Origin: Scatacola_A faecigallinarum
GTDB taxonomy: Bacteria > Pseudomonadota > Alphaproteobacteria > RF32 > CAG-239
Direction: 5' to 3'
Assembly: GCA_018713605.1 (NCBI GenBank)
Contig: DVOM01000018.1
Coordinates: 1 to 64,000, forward strand
Length of the DNA: 64,000 bases
The translations under genes were made by a program, and so were the position numbers. The notes beneath the pieces are model-generated. The model did not search any database. It saw nothing but the letters and a program-made list of their open reading frames with translations, and was not told the origin of the DNA. Of the stretch, positions 32,928-41,666 are shown piece by piece; the first letter of the stretch is position 1; the number at the start of each line of letters is the position of its first letter.

Positions 32928-33914
32928 ATGAATGAAGCTTCCGACAATATTTTTCTGAGCGCTCCGGTAGAACCCGAAGACAAGGGTATGAGGCTGGACA
33001 AGTTTTTGGCGCGGGCTTTTTCCGAGATTTCGCGTTCGCAGCTGCAGCGGCTGATTGCGGCCGGCTGCGTTACCTGTGACGACGATACGGTGGCCGACAA
33101 TTCGTTTAAGGTTCGGACGGGCGACGTTTATCAGCTTTATGTTCCCGAGGCGGCTGACGCTGAGCCGGAAGCGGAGGATATTCCGCTGAAAATCGTTTAT
33201 GAAGACGCCGATTTGCTGGTGGTTAACAAGCCTGCGGGTATGACCGTGCATCCGGCGCCCGGTGCGCGCAGCGGTACGCTTGTCAATGCGCTGCTCTGGC
33301 ATTGCCGGGACAACCTGTCGGGCATCGGCGGCTTCAAGAGACCGGGAATCGTTCATCGAATCGACAAAGACACGAGCGGTTTGCTGGTGGTTGCCAAAAA
33401 TGATTTGGCGCATCAGGGACTTTGTGCACAGTTTTTTGAGCACAGTATCGAGCGTACTTATTACGCGGTGGTTTACGGTCTGCCAAATCCGCTCAACGGC
33501 CGGATTGAAGCCAATATAGGCCGAAGCCGCTTTGACCGCAAGAAGATGGCTGTCCTGGAAACGGGCGGCAAGGCGGCGGCAACCAACTACAAAACGCTGG
33601 AGAACTTCAACAGTGCGGCGGCTTTGGTTCAGTGCAACCTGGAGACGGGGCGGACGCATCAAATTCGCGTGCATATGGCGTCAATCGGTTGCAATCTGGT
33701 CGGCGATCAGCTTTATGTTAAGAGCAAAAAAACTTCGCTCAAGGGGCTTGACGGGGAAACGAAAGCCTTTGTCAACGCCTTTCCGCGTCAGGCGCTGCAT
33801 GCGGCGTCACTGGGGTTCGTTCATCCCCGCAGCGGCGAAAAACTGCAGTTTTCCTGCGGGTTTCCGGACGATTATCTGCTTTTGCTCGACAAGTTGCGCG
33901 GCAGTCGGATATAG
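32928..33914 (+). CDS. rluD: 23S rRNA pseudouridine synthase, RluD type
   Basis: 328 residues. N-terminal S4 RNA-binding domain (MRLDKFLARAFSEISRSQLQRLIAAG), then the RluA-family catalytic domain with GIVHRIDKDTSGLLVVAKN, holding the catalytic Asp, plus the ETGRTHQIRVHMA motif. Members modify 23S helix 69 (U1911, U1915, U1917 in E. coli). The ATG is the first in frame. Placing it between the DUF6476-like gene and rpoH is a common alphaproteobacterial order. Confidence 0.92.
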   Translation: MNEASDNIFLSAPVEPEDKGMRLDKFLARAFSEISRSQLQRLIAAGCVTCDDDTVADNSFKVRTGDVYQLYVPEAADAEPEAEDIPLKIVYEDADLLVVNKPAGMTVHPAPGARSGTLVNALLWHCRDNLSGIGGFKRPGIVHRIDKDTSGLLVVAKNDLAHQGLCAQFFEHSIERTYYAVVYGLPNPLNGRIEANIGRSRFDRKKMAVLETGGKAAATNYKTLENFNSAAALVQCNLETGRTHQIRVHMASIGCNLVGDQLYVKSKKTSLKGLDGETKAFVNAFPRQALHAASLGFVHPRSGEKLQFSCGFPDDYLLLLDKLRGSRI

Positions 33915-33928
33915 AACTAAAGGATAGG

Positions 33929-33957
33929 TTGCTTTTAAAGGGCGTTTTCTCTAAATT
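33929..33957 (+). promoter_or_regulatory. Possible rpoH promoter
   Basis: -35 TTGCTT (33929-33934), 17-nt spacer, -10 TAAATT (33952-33957), about 33 nt before the rpoH start, which has a strong AGAGGAGA ribosome site. Confidence 0.4.
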
Positions 33958-33989
33958 GGAACGGTCAACATTTCAAGAGGAGAATCCTT

Positions 33990-34859
33990 ATGGATAATAC
34001 TTTCGCTCTTAATGGACTTGACTTCTCGCCAGAAATTAACATGGCACGCTACTTACAGAGTATCCGCAAATTTCCGATTTTGGAACAGGACGAGGAATTC
34101 GAACTGGCAACCAGATACAAGGAAACCAAGGATGAAAAAATCGCTTACAAACTGGTTACTTCACACCTTCGTCTGGTGGTTAAGGTCGTATCCAAATACC
34201 GCGGATACGGATTGCCGCTCGGCGAAATGATTTCGGAGGGCAATATCGGTCTGCTTTATGCGGTCGACAAATTTGAGCCGTCCAAGGGGTTTCGTTTTTC
34301 CACCTATGCTCTGTGGTGGATTAAGGCCTCGATACAGAAATATATTCTCAATTCGTGGTCGCTGGTCAAAATCGGTACAACGGCCGCGCAGAAAAAACTC
34401 TTTTTCAATCTGCGCAAAATCAAGAACAAGCTTAATTTGATGGATGACCGCGAACTTTCGCACGAAATATTGGGTAATATCGCCTCTTCTTTGGACGTTA
34501 CGGTTCAGGACGTTACCGATATGAACATGCGCCTGAAGTCGCATGACGGTTCGCTGAATGCGGTTTTGGACACTTCGTCCGAGAGCGGTACCGAGTGGAT
34601 TGATTTTATTTCCGACTCAAAGCCCAATCAGGAAGAGGTTCTTGCGTACAGTGAGACAATGCAATACCGCCGCCGTCTGTTCAACGAGGCGCTCGGTTGT
34701 CTGAACAAGCGTGAAAAAGACATTTTGTTCAAAAGGCGTTTGGCCGACAAGGCGGTAACTCTTGACGACCTCAGCAAGGCCTATTGCATTTCCAAGGAAC
34801 GTGTCCGGCAGATTGAGCTGAACTCGATTAAGAAGATAAGGAAGGCAATAGCTCAATAA
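33990..34859 (+). CDS. rpoH: RNA polymerase sigma-32 factor (heat shock)
   Basis: 289 residues. Region 2: LRLVVKVVSKYRGYGLPLGEMISEGNIGLLYAVDKFEPSKGFRFSTYALWWIKASIQKYIL, in which GLPLGEMISEGNIGL and YALWWIKASIQ are the key parts (described, residues ~62-118). The RpoH box follows, with the motif QKKLFFNLRK (about residues 130-139). Region 4 HTH is LDDLSKAYCISKERVRQIE. It directs transcription of chaperone and protease genes. Monocistronic, downstream of rluD. Confidence 0.95.
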   Translation: MDNTFALNGLDFSPEINMARYLQSIRKFPILEQDEEFELATRYKETKDEKIAYKLVTSHLRLVVKVVSKYRGYGLPLGEMISEGNIGLLYAVDKFEPSKGFRFSTYALWWIKASIQKYILNSWSLVKIGTTAAQKKLFFNLRKIKNKLNLMDDRELSHEILGNIASSLDVTVQDVTDMNMRLKSHDGSLNAVLDTSSESGTEWIDFISDSKPNQEEVLAYSETMQYRRRLFNEALGCLNKREKDILFKRRLADKAVTLDDLSKAYCISKERVRQIELNSIKKIRKAIAQ

Positions 34860-34865
34860 AACTTT

Positions 34866-35060
34866 GTATAATGGTCATCTAGTACAGAAACGTCGGGGAA
34901 AAATTTTTAGTTACGCACTACACTTGGCTCAGGAACCTAAGCTCGCTGTGATCGCGGTTGCCTCCTGGCTCGCATAAGGTTTTCTGAGATGTTGCAGATA
35001 AAAAAGCGACGTTGGTTGTTTTTTTACTTAACCGTTGCTCAAAAAATTTTCCCCTTATTT
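34866..35060 (+). ncRNA. Candidate structured RNA after rpoH (6S-like shape)
   Basis: A perfect -10 TATAAT (34867-34872) follows the rpoH stop at once. Downstream, GGGGAAAAATTTTT (34895-34908) pairs with AAAAAATTTTCCCC (35041-35054), 13 pairs with one mismatch, closing a loop of about 130 nt. Inside, CTCAG..AACCT (34928-34938) pairs with AGGTT..CTGAG (34977-34988). A side hairpin GCGACG / CGTTGC (about 35006-35037) lies in the 3' half. One long rod with a large asymmetric central bubble recalls 6S RNA, but there is no sequence match I can vouch for. The remaining 35061-35201 shows no recognisable feature. Confidence 0.4.
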
Positions 35061-35201
35061 CTTACTATTTGCCTCACTCTCCGAGGTCTTGGTAAAACCT
35101 TGTATAGAGGGGAACTATCCGGGATTAGCTGGAAAAATGAATGTTTGCGTACTTCTTTGTATGCTTAAAGATCTATTCCTAAATCCTTACTGTTTCCTTT
35201 T

Positions 35202-35687
35202 TTAGTCTTTTTGGCGGTCAATGAGTTCGGTGCCCCAGTCTTCGGCCAGATGCGTCAGTTTGGCGTCGATATTCTTGAGCCTTTTCTGTGCCGAGGCTTT
35301 GGAAAGGAATATAAACAGATTGGGGATTTCATAATAAGCGACCAGTCCGAGTCCCGCCGAACCAAGCATGATAATCAGATTAAAAATGTCGCCGACGATG
35401 AAAAAGGCATTATGTATCGTAAAAGTGTTGATAATGCTCATCAGATAAATAAAGACGCCGGCAAGGTTAAAACTGCCGACAATTACCAGTTTGTCGGTGT
35501 TTTTGGGGTCGGTAATCAAAATCGTAAAAGTCGGGAGCAGGCCGATAAGCAGAACCATGACCGCCGGCAGGGTGCTGATGACGATGAACATCAGGCCGAT
35601 GAACAGAATCATCTTTTGGACGACCGAAAGTTTGCGGTATGATTTTTTGAGGTTGGCCAAAGGTTTTTTGGTATTTTCTTTTTTCAT
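35202..35687 (-). CDS. Membrane protein, partner of the pseudokinase gene
   Basis: 161 residues from an ATG that overlaps the stop of the pseudokinase gene (ATGA); a GTG four codons upstream is possible. Four hydrophobic stretches (VVQKMILFIGLMFIVISTLPA, MVLLIGLLPTFTILI, a VIVGSFNLAGVFIYLMSI segment, and IFNLIIMLGSAGLGLVAYYEI) suggest four membrane helices. The C-terminus is a charged amphipathic helix (KASAQKRLKNIDAKLTHLAE). No family recognised. Tight coupling suggests it works with the tail-anchored pseudokinase. Confidence 0.72.
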   Translation of the reverse strand: MKKENTKKPLANLKKSYRKLSVVQKMILFIGLMFIVISTLPAVMVLLIGLLPTFTILITDPKNTDKLVIVGSFNLAGVFIYLMSIINTFTIHNAFFIVGDIFNLIIMLGSAGLGLVAYYEIPNLFIFLSKASAQKRLKNIDAKLTHLAEDWGTELIDRQKD

Positions 35688-37726
35688 TTGATTACCCACA
35701 GAATGAGGTTGAAGACGAAAGAAGCCAACATGACCATGATGGCCAGAATGGACGTGAACCGGATGGCCAGACTGCGGGCTTCTTCATCCATTTTATAACT
35801 GTTGTTAACCAGCTTGTTTTTTTCGGCCAGCAGAAAGTTGATGTCGCTGACGGCTTTTGTGTAGTTGGCCTTGTCCTTGTTGCGAGCCTCTTCGTTTTCG
35901 AGAATGTCGCAAAGTTCGTGCAGTTTGCCGTTTTTGTTGATTTTGAGAAGTTCGCGTTCCAAAAACTTCTGGTATTTCAGGTTATGGTAGCTTTTGATGA
36001 TTGCAACCGAAGAACTGGCCAGCCATTGAGAAAGGTGGGGCAGCTGTGCCGGACCGAATTTGTTTTGCATGCTGGTATACAGGCGCAGAATGGCGCTGGC
36101 CTGCAGATAATCCTTACCTGAACCGAGGTCGGTAAGAATACCGTCGATTTTTTTGCCCATTTTGCAACGCAGGTAGGCAATGATGTTGCGGTCGTAAGGC
36201 ATGCTCTTGACAATCTGCCGGGCGTAGGTGTTGTCCAGCGCGCGCAGTATCCGGGTCGGCGAATTGACGAATTCGTCGCCGAGCAGCGGACTGACACAGG
36301 GAATGTCATCGTCGAAGTCATACATGATGCGATCAAGGCCGTAACCGATGTCCTGACGGTTGATGTATATGCGGAATTCGGCGGCATTGGCCGGCGAACG
36401 CATGTGTTCCTGTTCCAGATACCAGAGCTTTATCAGTTCGGAAGAAAACAGTTCATGAAAAACCTTGGTGTCGGAGCCTTTGCGCAAGGCATAGAAAATG
36501 GCTTTCGGGGCGCCGTCGGGAAAAAGGCACAGGTCGCGGAGACGGAGAGGCAGCTCCGGCGCCAGCATGATGCTGATTTTAGCAATGATGACGTCAGTGC
36601 TGGTCGAGCCTTCCGGCGAAGCCGTGAGCATTTTTTCGATTTTGCCGGCCAGTTTTTCATTTTCAAGGCCGTTTTTAATCCAGTCGAGCAGTTTTCCCGA
36701 GCGTACGAGTTCGTATGCTTCCTGCGGCGCCGCACTGATGGCGATGGCAAAATCGCGTGCCGCGTAGAATTTTTCGCCGTTGAAGGAGATGGTGCGCTTG
36801 GGGCGGTCGGTTGTGCCGCTGCTGGTGTAATTGTTTGATTTGCCGTCCAGCAGATTATAGGCCTGGACGTAATTGAGGCGCGCATCGACGTTATCGTTGA
36901 GCAGGCTGCGGAGAACGGGCGAAATCTGGTTGGGGATTTTGTCGTCGCCGAGCAGCGCCTGATAGCTGCCTTTTTTCTGCTTGATGCGCAGGAGTTCGGG
37001 CGTGCTGATGTCGCCGCCGAGTTCATGTCCGAGGTAAAGCGCGGTCATGACGGCGCCGATAGCATAAATGTCGTTTTTTTCGCTGCCGTTGCCGCGGCCT
37101 TCCGGTATGGACAGCATGTCTTCGATCGTTTCGTAAGCGGCCGGTTGGTAGAAGGCCGGAAAAGAAGCGGCACAGTCGCCGATGAGGATTTCGGTTTTTT
37201 CGGCGTTGGCATAATAAAGGTTGTCGGCGCGGATGGCGCGATGGGTAATGTTGTAGTTTTTGAGAGCTTCAACGGCGGAAAGCAGGCTGATGAGCGTGTT
37301 CTTGAACTTTTCGGAGCTGCGGATGTCCAGTTCGGTTTTGCCGCCCTCGAAAACTTTGCCGTAGGGGATTTTATAAATGAGAGCCAGATTGCGCGACTTT
37401 TCGGGCAGCCAGGTAACGATGCCGAATTCGACAAGTTTCATCAGGCTGCGGCATTCGATGGATTTGACATAAGGAAGAATGGTCGAGCGCGGGCAGGTGG
37501 CGTTGCTGCAAAGCAGGGCAAAAAGGCCGCGTTTGGTATCTATGCGGTCTATGACGCGAAAGGCTTTGGCGCCGTTGCTGTCAAGCCAGGGTAGCGGCTG
37601 GGCGTAGTCTATTTCGTATCTTTCCTTGACCAGAAATCTGTTGGCTCCGATTTCGCTGCTGCTTTCTGCAGGTTCCGCGGTGTTTTCGGGAGCCGTTTCC
37701 GGGGCTTCGTTTTCTTCTTCTGCCAT
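35684..37726 (-). CDS. Tail-anchored protein kinase-like protein lacking catalytic residues (pseudokinase)
   Basis: 680 residues. An acidic N-terminus (~1-30) precedes a Ser/Thr-kinase-like fold (~35-300). The catalytic loop reads THRAIRADNL: the HRD aspartate is Ala164, and the KxxN lysine is Arg166. The beta-3 lysine position reads RGLFALLCS. The metal-binding Asp of DFG is kept as GDCA (Asp184), and the structural DIYAIG of the F helix is present. Residues ~320-640 are helical and unrecognised, and one membrane helix ends the protein (ILAIMVMLASFVFNLILWV). It is probably a scaffold or sensor, not an active kinase. Coupled to the small membrane protein downstream. Confidence 0.75.
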   Translation of the reverse strand: MAEEENEAPETAPENTAEPAESSSEIGANRFLVKERYEIDYAQPLPWLDSNGAKAFRVIDRIDTKRGLFALLCSNATCPRSTILPYVKSIECRSLMKLVEFGIVTWLPEKSRNLALIYKIPYGKVFEGGKTELDIRSSEKFKNTLISLLSAVEALKNYNITHRAIRADNLYYANAEKTEILIGDCAASFPAFYQPAAYETIEDMLSIPEGRGNGSEKNDIYAIGAVMTALYLGHELGGDISTPELLRIKQKKGSYQALLGDDKIPNQISPVLRSLLNDNVDARLNYVQAYNLLDGKSNNYTSSGTTDRPKRTISFNGEKFYAARDFAIAISAAPQEAYELVRSGKLLDWIKNGLENEKLAGKIEKMLTASPEGSTSTDVIIAKISIMLAPELPLRLRDLCLFPDGAPKAIFYALRKGSDTKVFHELFSSELIKLWYLEQEHMRSPANAAEFRIYINRQDIGYGLDRIMYDFDDDIPCVSPLLGDEFVNSPTRILRALDNTYARQIVKSMPYDRNIIAYLRCKMGKKIDGILTDLGSGKDYLQASAILRLYTSMQNKFGPAQLPHLSQWLASSSVAIIKSYHNLKYQKFLERELLKINKNGKLHELCDILENEEARNKDKANYTKAVSDINFLLAEKNKLVNNSYKMDEEARSLAIRFTSILAIMVMLASFVFNLILWVIK

Positions 37727-37889
37727 GGTTCGTGTCCGTGTTTTGCTTAAACCAGTTTAGTTTATCCTAAACAATTAAGGTTAACAAAGAGCAAATATTT
37801 TGCGCGAACATCCGCAATAATTTAATTGTCTTTTGCAAATAAAAACCTTAAGATGAGGTTCATAGGTAGAATGTTTGTGGAATTTTGCA

Positions 37890-39002
37890 ATGGATAACGC
37901 CAATCACAGCCGGGTTTTTGACACCGAAACGATTAATTTTCTGGAAAGCGTCAGCGACAAAGCGCACGGCAAAAGCGTCGATCTGGGGATTCTCAGTTCG
38001 GCCGGCAGTCTGAATATTGATCTTAACGCGCTGGAGAGTTTGGACGGCACGCCGAAGCTGAAGTCCATCAAGCAGAGCCGGAAAGCGGATCGGGACGACG
38101 AAGAGGAGATTGCTGTTCAGGATTTCATCGAAGAGGCGGACATTCATCTGAAAGACATTATCAACAAGGTTTTCCGTAATTCCGAACGTTCGTTTGTAAT
38201 CGTCCGCGACGATAAAATCGAATATGCCAACAAGACGTTTTTGAAGGTTCTCGGCGTGGCCGGCGAAAGCGACGTGTTAAAGAAAAATTTTCTCAAATTC
38301 GTGGTTAAGGAAGATTGGAACCTGCTGGCCGAGAATATCGGCGAAATGCTGACCAACGACAAAAACCTGATGGTACGTCTGCGTCTGGCGGACAACAAAG
38401 TGCAGCGGATGAACTTTGAAGCGGTGTATCTGCCGGACAATCAGCATTTTACGTTTATTCTCATCGGCAGCAGGATTATGACCAAGGCCAATCTGGTTTC
38501 CGGGCTTTACGACGACCTGACCGGTCTGCCCAATTTTTATCTGCTGGAGGACCGCGTGCAGATGGCGGTCAACGCCGAAAACTACAAAGATATCCGCCAG
38601 AAGAAGAACATGATTGCGTTGGCCGGCATCAGCATAGACAATATGAAGGTTTTTAAGAACATGGGCATTGACGACCTGATTCTGCGCAAGCTTTCGGAAC
38701 GGCTGGTCCTCAGCCTTAGAAAGACCTTTACGGTTGCCAGCGGATTAAAGTATCAGTTCTGGGTTCTGATTCCGAATGTTGACAATATGGAAAACCTTGA
38801 TGTGGAAATCAAGCGCATTAAGGCGGCTTTTGACGAGCCGGTGGCCGACAATTTTACCGAACACCATCTTGACGCCAGCATCGGCGTAAGCATTTTTCCC
38901 GAGCCGGCAACTTCGGCCAAAAAACTTATCGAGCAGGTTATTCTTTCCATCCAGAAGGCTCAGCGCGACGGGGGCAAACGCATCGTCGTTTTCGGAGCTT
39001 AA
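37890..39002 (+). CDS. PAS plus degenerate GGDEF signalling protein
   Basis: 370 residues from the ATG MDNANHS; a start five codons earlier also exists. The N-terminal ~90 residues are charged and unstructured. A PAS domain (~93-195) includes SFVIVRDDKIEYANKTFLKVLG. A GGDEF fold follows from NLVSGLYDDLTGLPNFYLLEDR (~201), including the terminal DASIGVSIFPEPATSAKKLIEQVILSIQKAQ region (~328-357). The GGDEF catalytic motif itself is replaced by SGLKYQFWVL (~284-293), so cyclic-di-GMP synthesis is unlikely; it may bind ligand or protein. No membrane segment. Divergent from the pseudokinase gene. Confidence 0.75.
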   Translation: MDNANHSRVFDTETINFLESVSDKAHGKSVDLGILSSAGSLNIDLNALESLDGTPKLKSIKQSRKADRDDEEEIAVQDFIEEADIHLKDIINKVFRNSERSFVIVRDDKIEYANKTFLKVLGVAGESDVLKKNFLKFVVKEDWNLLAENIGEMLTNDKNLMVRLRLADNKVQRMNFEAVYLPDNQHFTFILIGSRIMTKANLVSGLYDDLTGLPNFYLLEDRVQMAVNAENYKDIRQKKNMIALAGISIDNMKVFKNMGIDDLILRKLSERLVLSLRKTFTVASGLKYQFWVLIPNVDNMENLDVEIKRIKAAFDEPVADNFTEHHLDASIGVSIFPEPATSAKKLIEQVILSIQKAQRDGGKRIVVFGA

Positions 39003-39751
39003 GGTTTCAGCGCTTCTTCCAGCGAAAAGCCGAGGCGCAGTATTTTGTGCGCGGCTGGCGTGTAACTGCCGTCGGAATTATGCACGGTCAGGCCGGGGCA
39101 GATGACGGCGGGAGCCTTGGAATCTTTGCGAGCCGCGACAATAACCCGTTTGGCGTCCTGACCGGGTTTGGAAAACAGCGGAACAATGCGTACGGCTCCC
39201 ATTCGGCCATGCAGGCAGGCCAGAATTTCGGTTATGGCTTCGGCGCGGTTAATCATATAAAAACACCCCTGCGGACGAAGCATTTTCAGACAAAAGCTTA
39301 TCCAACCCGAAAGGCTGAAGTTTTTGCCGTTGTGGGCAAAGGCCTTGCCGGGGTTCGGCGAGGGCATGTCATGTTCGGAATATGGCGGATTGGTAATGAC
39401 GTGTGAAAAAGCGCAGGGCGGCGGGCAGTTTTTTTTGTCGGCAATATCGGCGTTGACGAAAGTCAGAAACCCGTCGAACCCGTTGGCGGCGGCGCTCATG
39501 TTTGACAACTCGGCCAGTTCAGCCTGCAGTTCAAGTCCCGTAATCCCGGGCCGCAGCGTTTTGAACCTTTCGGCCAGGCAGAGGGCGACGGCGCCGGTGC
39601 CGGAACCGACGTCGAGAACGGCGTCGCCGTCTTTTATCCGGGCAATCAGGGATGACAGAATAACCGCGTCGGTCGAAGCGCGGTAACCGTTCAGCGGCTG
39701 AAAAATTCTGACCCTTTTGTCGAGCAGATAATCCTCGGAATATTCCTGCAT
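38999..39751 (-). CDS. SAM-dependent methyltransferase, TrmN6/YfiC-like
   Basis: 250 residues. Class I Rossmann methyltransferase with AVLDVGSGTGAVALCLAER (motif I), an acidic GLELQAEL and the catalytic NPPYSEHD motif of N6-adenine or N5-glutamine methylases. TrmN6 enzymes methylate A37 of tRNA-Val. The KRVRIFQPLNGYRASTDAVIL start, with the Q..GYR.s.Da pattern, matches this family. Convergent with the PAS-GGDEF gene, with a 4-nt overlap of the two ends. Confidence 0.82.
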   Translation of the reverse strand: MQEYSEDYLLDKRVRIFQPLNGYRASTDAVILSSLIARIKDGDAVLDVGSGTGAVALCLAERFKTLRPGITGLELQAELAELSNMSAAANGFDGFLTFVNADIADKKNCPPPCAFSHVITNPPYSEHDMPSPNPGKAFAHNGKNFSLSGWISFCLKMLRPQGCFYMINRAEAITEILACLHGRMGAVRIVPLFSKPGQDAKRVIVAARKDSKAPAVICPGLTVHNSDGSYTPAAHKILRLGFSLEEALKP

Positions 39752-39828
39752 AAACCAAACTCTCCTGTTGCTTTGTCATAAACGCTGATATAACATAACG
39801 TATAAAATTTATGAAAGGAAGAAAAAAG

Positions 39829-40644
39829 ATGAAGACCTTGATTGCCATTCCGGCGCGTTACGGCTCGACCCGCTTTCCAGGAAAGCCGCTGGCAAAAATC
39901 GCCGGCAAGGAGATGCTGCTCCGGGTTTGGGAAAACGCGCAGAAGACGGCGGCAAAATTTGAAGACTGCCATGCCGTGGTGGCGACCGACGACGAGCGGA
40001 TTGCCGATTTCTGCAAGAGCAAAAACATCGCCTGCGTGATGACTTCGCCGGATTGTCCGACCGGAACCGACCGCGTGGTCGAGGCGGCTGAGAGTTTTGC
40101 CGACAGGCCGGAATTCGTCGTCAACCTGCAGGGTGACAATCCGATTTGTCCGCCATGGTTTGTTGAGGCGGTCATTGCCGAATACTACAATAACAACGCG
40201 GTGGAAACGGTCACGCCGGTGGTTAACCTGAGCTGGGAACAGCTGGACAAGCTGCGCGAGAACAAGAAAGCCACGCCGTTCAGCGGTACGACGGCCGTAT
40301 TTGACAAGAACGGCGACGCCTTTTATTTTTCCAAAAACATCATTCCGGCTGTCCGCAAGGAAGAAAAGGTTCGCGCGGCAATGCCGATGTCGCCGGTTTG
40401 CCGCCAGGTCGGACTGTATGGTTACCGGATGGACATTCTGCGCAAAATAGCCAAACTTCCCGAGGGTGTTTACGAAAAGCTGGAAGGACTGGAACAGCTG
40501 CGCTGGATTGAAAACGGCATTAAGGTTCGCTGCGTGAAAGTCGATTATCGCAATTTTGAGAAAATGTCTTCGCTTTCCGGGGTTGATTCGCCGGAAGACG
40601 TTGCCAGAGTGGAAGCGGTTTTGGCTGAGACGGGAGAGTTTTAA
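39829..40644 (+). CDS. kdsB: 3-deoxy-manno-octulosonate cytidylyltransferase (CMP-Kdo synthetase)
   Basis: 271 residues from the ATG MKTLIAIPARYGSTRFPGKPL; the AGGAAG ribosome site overlaps an earlier in-frame ATG, which argues for this start. The family motifs are ARYGSTRFPGKPL, ATDD, PTGTDRV, VVNLQGDNP and QVGLYGYR. It activates Kdo for LPS inner core synthesis, so the organism makes LPS. KdsB normally starts the second half of the motif with QLEQLRWLE; here LEGLEQLRWIENG is present. Overlaps the next gene by 1 nt. Confidence 0.93.
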   Translation: MKTLIAIPARYGSTRFPGKPLAKIAGKEMLLRVWENAQKTAAKFEDCHAVVATDDERIADFCKSKNIACVMTSPDCPTGTDRVVEAAESFADRPEFVVNLQGDNPICPPWFVEAVIAEYYNNNAVETVTPVVNLSWEQLDKLRENKKATPFSGTTAVFDKNGDAFYFSKNIIPAVRKEEKVRAAMPMSPVCRQVGLYGYRMDILRKIAKLPEGVYEKLEGLEQLRWIENGIKVRCVKVDYRNFEKMSSLSGVDSPEDVARVEAVLAETGEF

Positions 40645-41360
40645 TGACAACGAGAATTATCATTGCCAGACACGGCAACACTTTTGCAAAAGACGAAACG
40701 CCGCGGCGCGTCGGCGGACGGACGGATTTGGATTTGGTCGAGGAAGAGCGCGGCCGGAACGTGGGGCGTTATCTGAAAGCCAAAGGCCTGATTCCGGCGT
40801 TGGTTTTTGCCGCTCCTCTGAAACGGACCGTCAATACTGCCAAACTGGCGATAGAGGAAATGGGCGGCGGCATGCCGCTGGAGATTGACGACTCTTTTCG
40901 CGAAGTTGATTATGGGCCGGACGAAAATAAAACCGATGACGAAGTCATGCTGCGTCTGGGGCAGGTTTATGCGGCCAAAGAAGGCAAAAATCCGGCGGAG
41001 ATGAGCGAAGACGCGCTGACGGATGTCGGCCGGCATGTCATTGACCTATGGAATGAAAAGGCGATAGTGCCGGACGGCTGGAAAGTTTCGCCGGAAGACT
41101 GTATTCATGCCTGGATGAAGTTCGGCGAAAAGGTTTTCAAAAATTTTCACGGCGAGAACATTATGGTGGTATCCAGCAACGGCGTTATCCGTTTTGCGCC
41201 GTATCTGACTGGTGATTTTAACGGTTTTGCCGGAGAACATGATATAAAAGTGACCACCGGCGGCGTCTGTGTGTTTGAACGCGAAGACGACGAAGAGAAC
41301 TGGCATTGCACGGAATGGAACGTTAAGCCGAAGAAATATTTTGAAAGTCTGCCTGATTAG
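40644..41360 (+). CDS. Histidine phosphatase superfamily protein with altered second catalytic motif
   Basis: 238 residues. The N-terminal RHG motif (IIIARHGNTFAKDE) with the nucleophilic His is intact, as are the LKRTVNTAKLAIE and FREVDYGPDE regions. Near the C-terminus, where phosphoglycerate-mutase-like enzymes have (S/T)HG, this protein reads VVSSNGVIRF, so the second catalytic His is missing. It may be a phosphatase with altered chemistry or inactive. Overlaps kdsB by 1 nt (TAATG), so an LPS-related role is possible. Two other members lie at 57738-58897, and the first of those keeps its HGG motif. Confidence 0.82.
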   Translation: MTTRIIIARHGNTFAKDETPRRVGGRTDLDLVEEERGRNVGRYLKAKGLIPALVFAAPLKRTVNTAKLAIEEMGGGMPLEIDDSFREVDYGPDENKTDDEVMLRLGQVYAAKEGKNPAEMSEDALTDVGRHVIDLWNEKAIVPDGWKVSPEDCIHAWMKFGEKVFKNFHGENIMVVSSNGVIRFAPYLTGDFNGFAGEHDIKVTTGGVCVFEREDDEENWHCTEWNVKPKKYFESLPD

Positions 41361-41666
41361 ACAATATTGTAAAAAAAAGGTTGTTTTTTGTCTGAAAGTA
41401 AAGTATCATTAACCGTGATATAAGTTTTTTTGTCTATTGTTAATGATATAAAACCGGATTTTAAATTTACAAGGCATTGAAAAATTCGTTTCAGCGACGA
41501 TTTTTCACTTAGCAGGTTTTGGTCAAAGAGTTATACGCGATAACCGCCCGGCTGTTTTTCAGTATGGAACCATGTGTTTCAGGGATCAGGATATAAAATC
41601 AAAAGCTGTTATTTAAAATGTGCAATGTTTTTTGAAAGAACGTTTTATTGTTTTAATTTTATTTTT
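41361..41666. other. AT-rich intergenic region with an inverted repeat
   Basis: About 300 nt with no gene. A perfect 10-nt inverted repeat TATCATTAAC (41404-41413) / GTTAATGATA (41439-41448) is separated by 25 nt, partly T-rich. It could be a weak terminator for the upstream operon or an operator for the SPFH gene. Nothing else recognised. Confidence 0.5.

Noticed and set aside
34860..35201. RNase P RNA, tmRNA or SRP RNA after rpoH
   Set aside because: None of the universally conserved cores (GAGGAAAGTCC, a tRNA-like T arm with CCA, or the SRP tetraloop region) was found on either strand.
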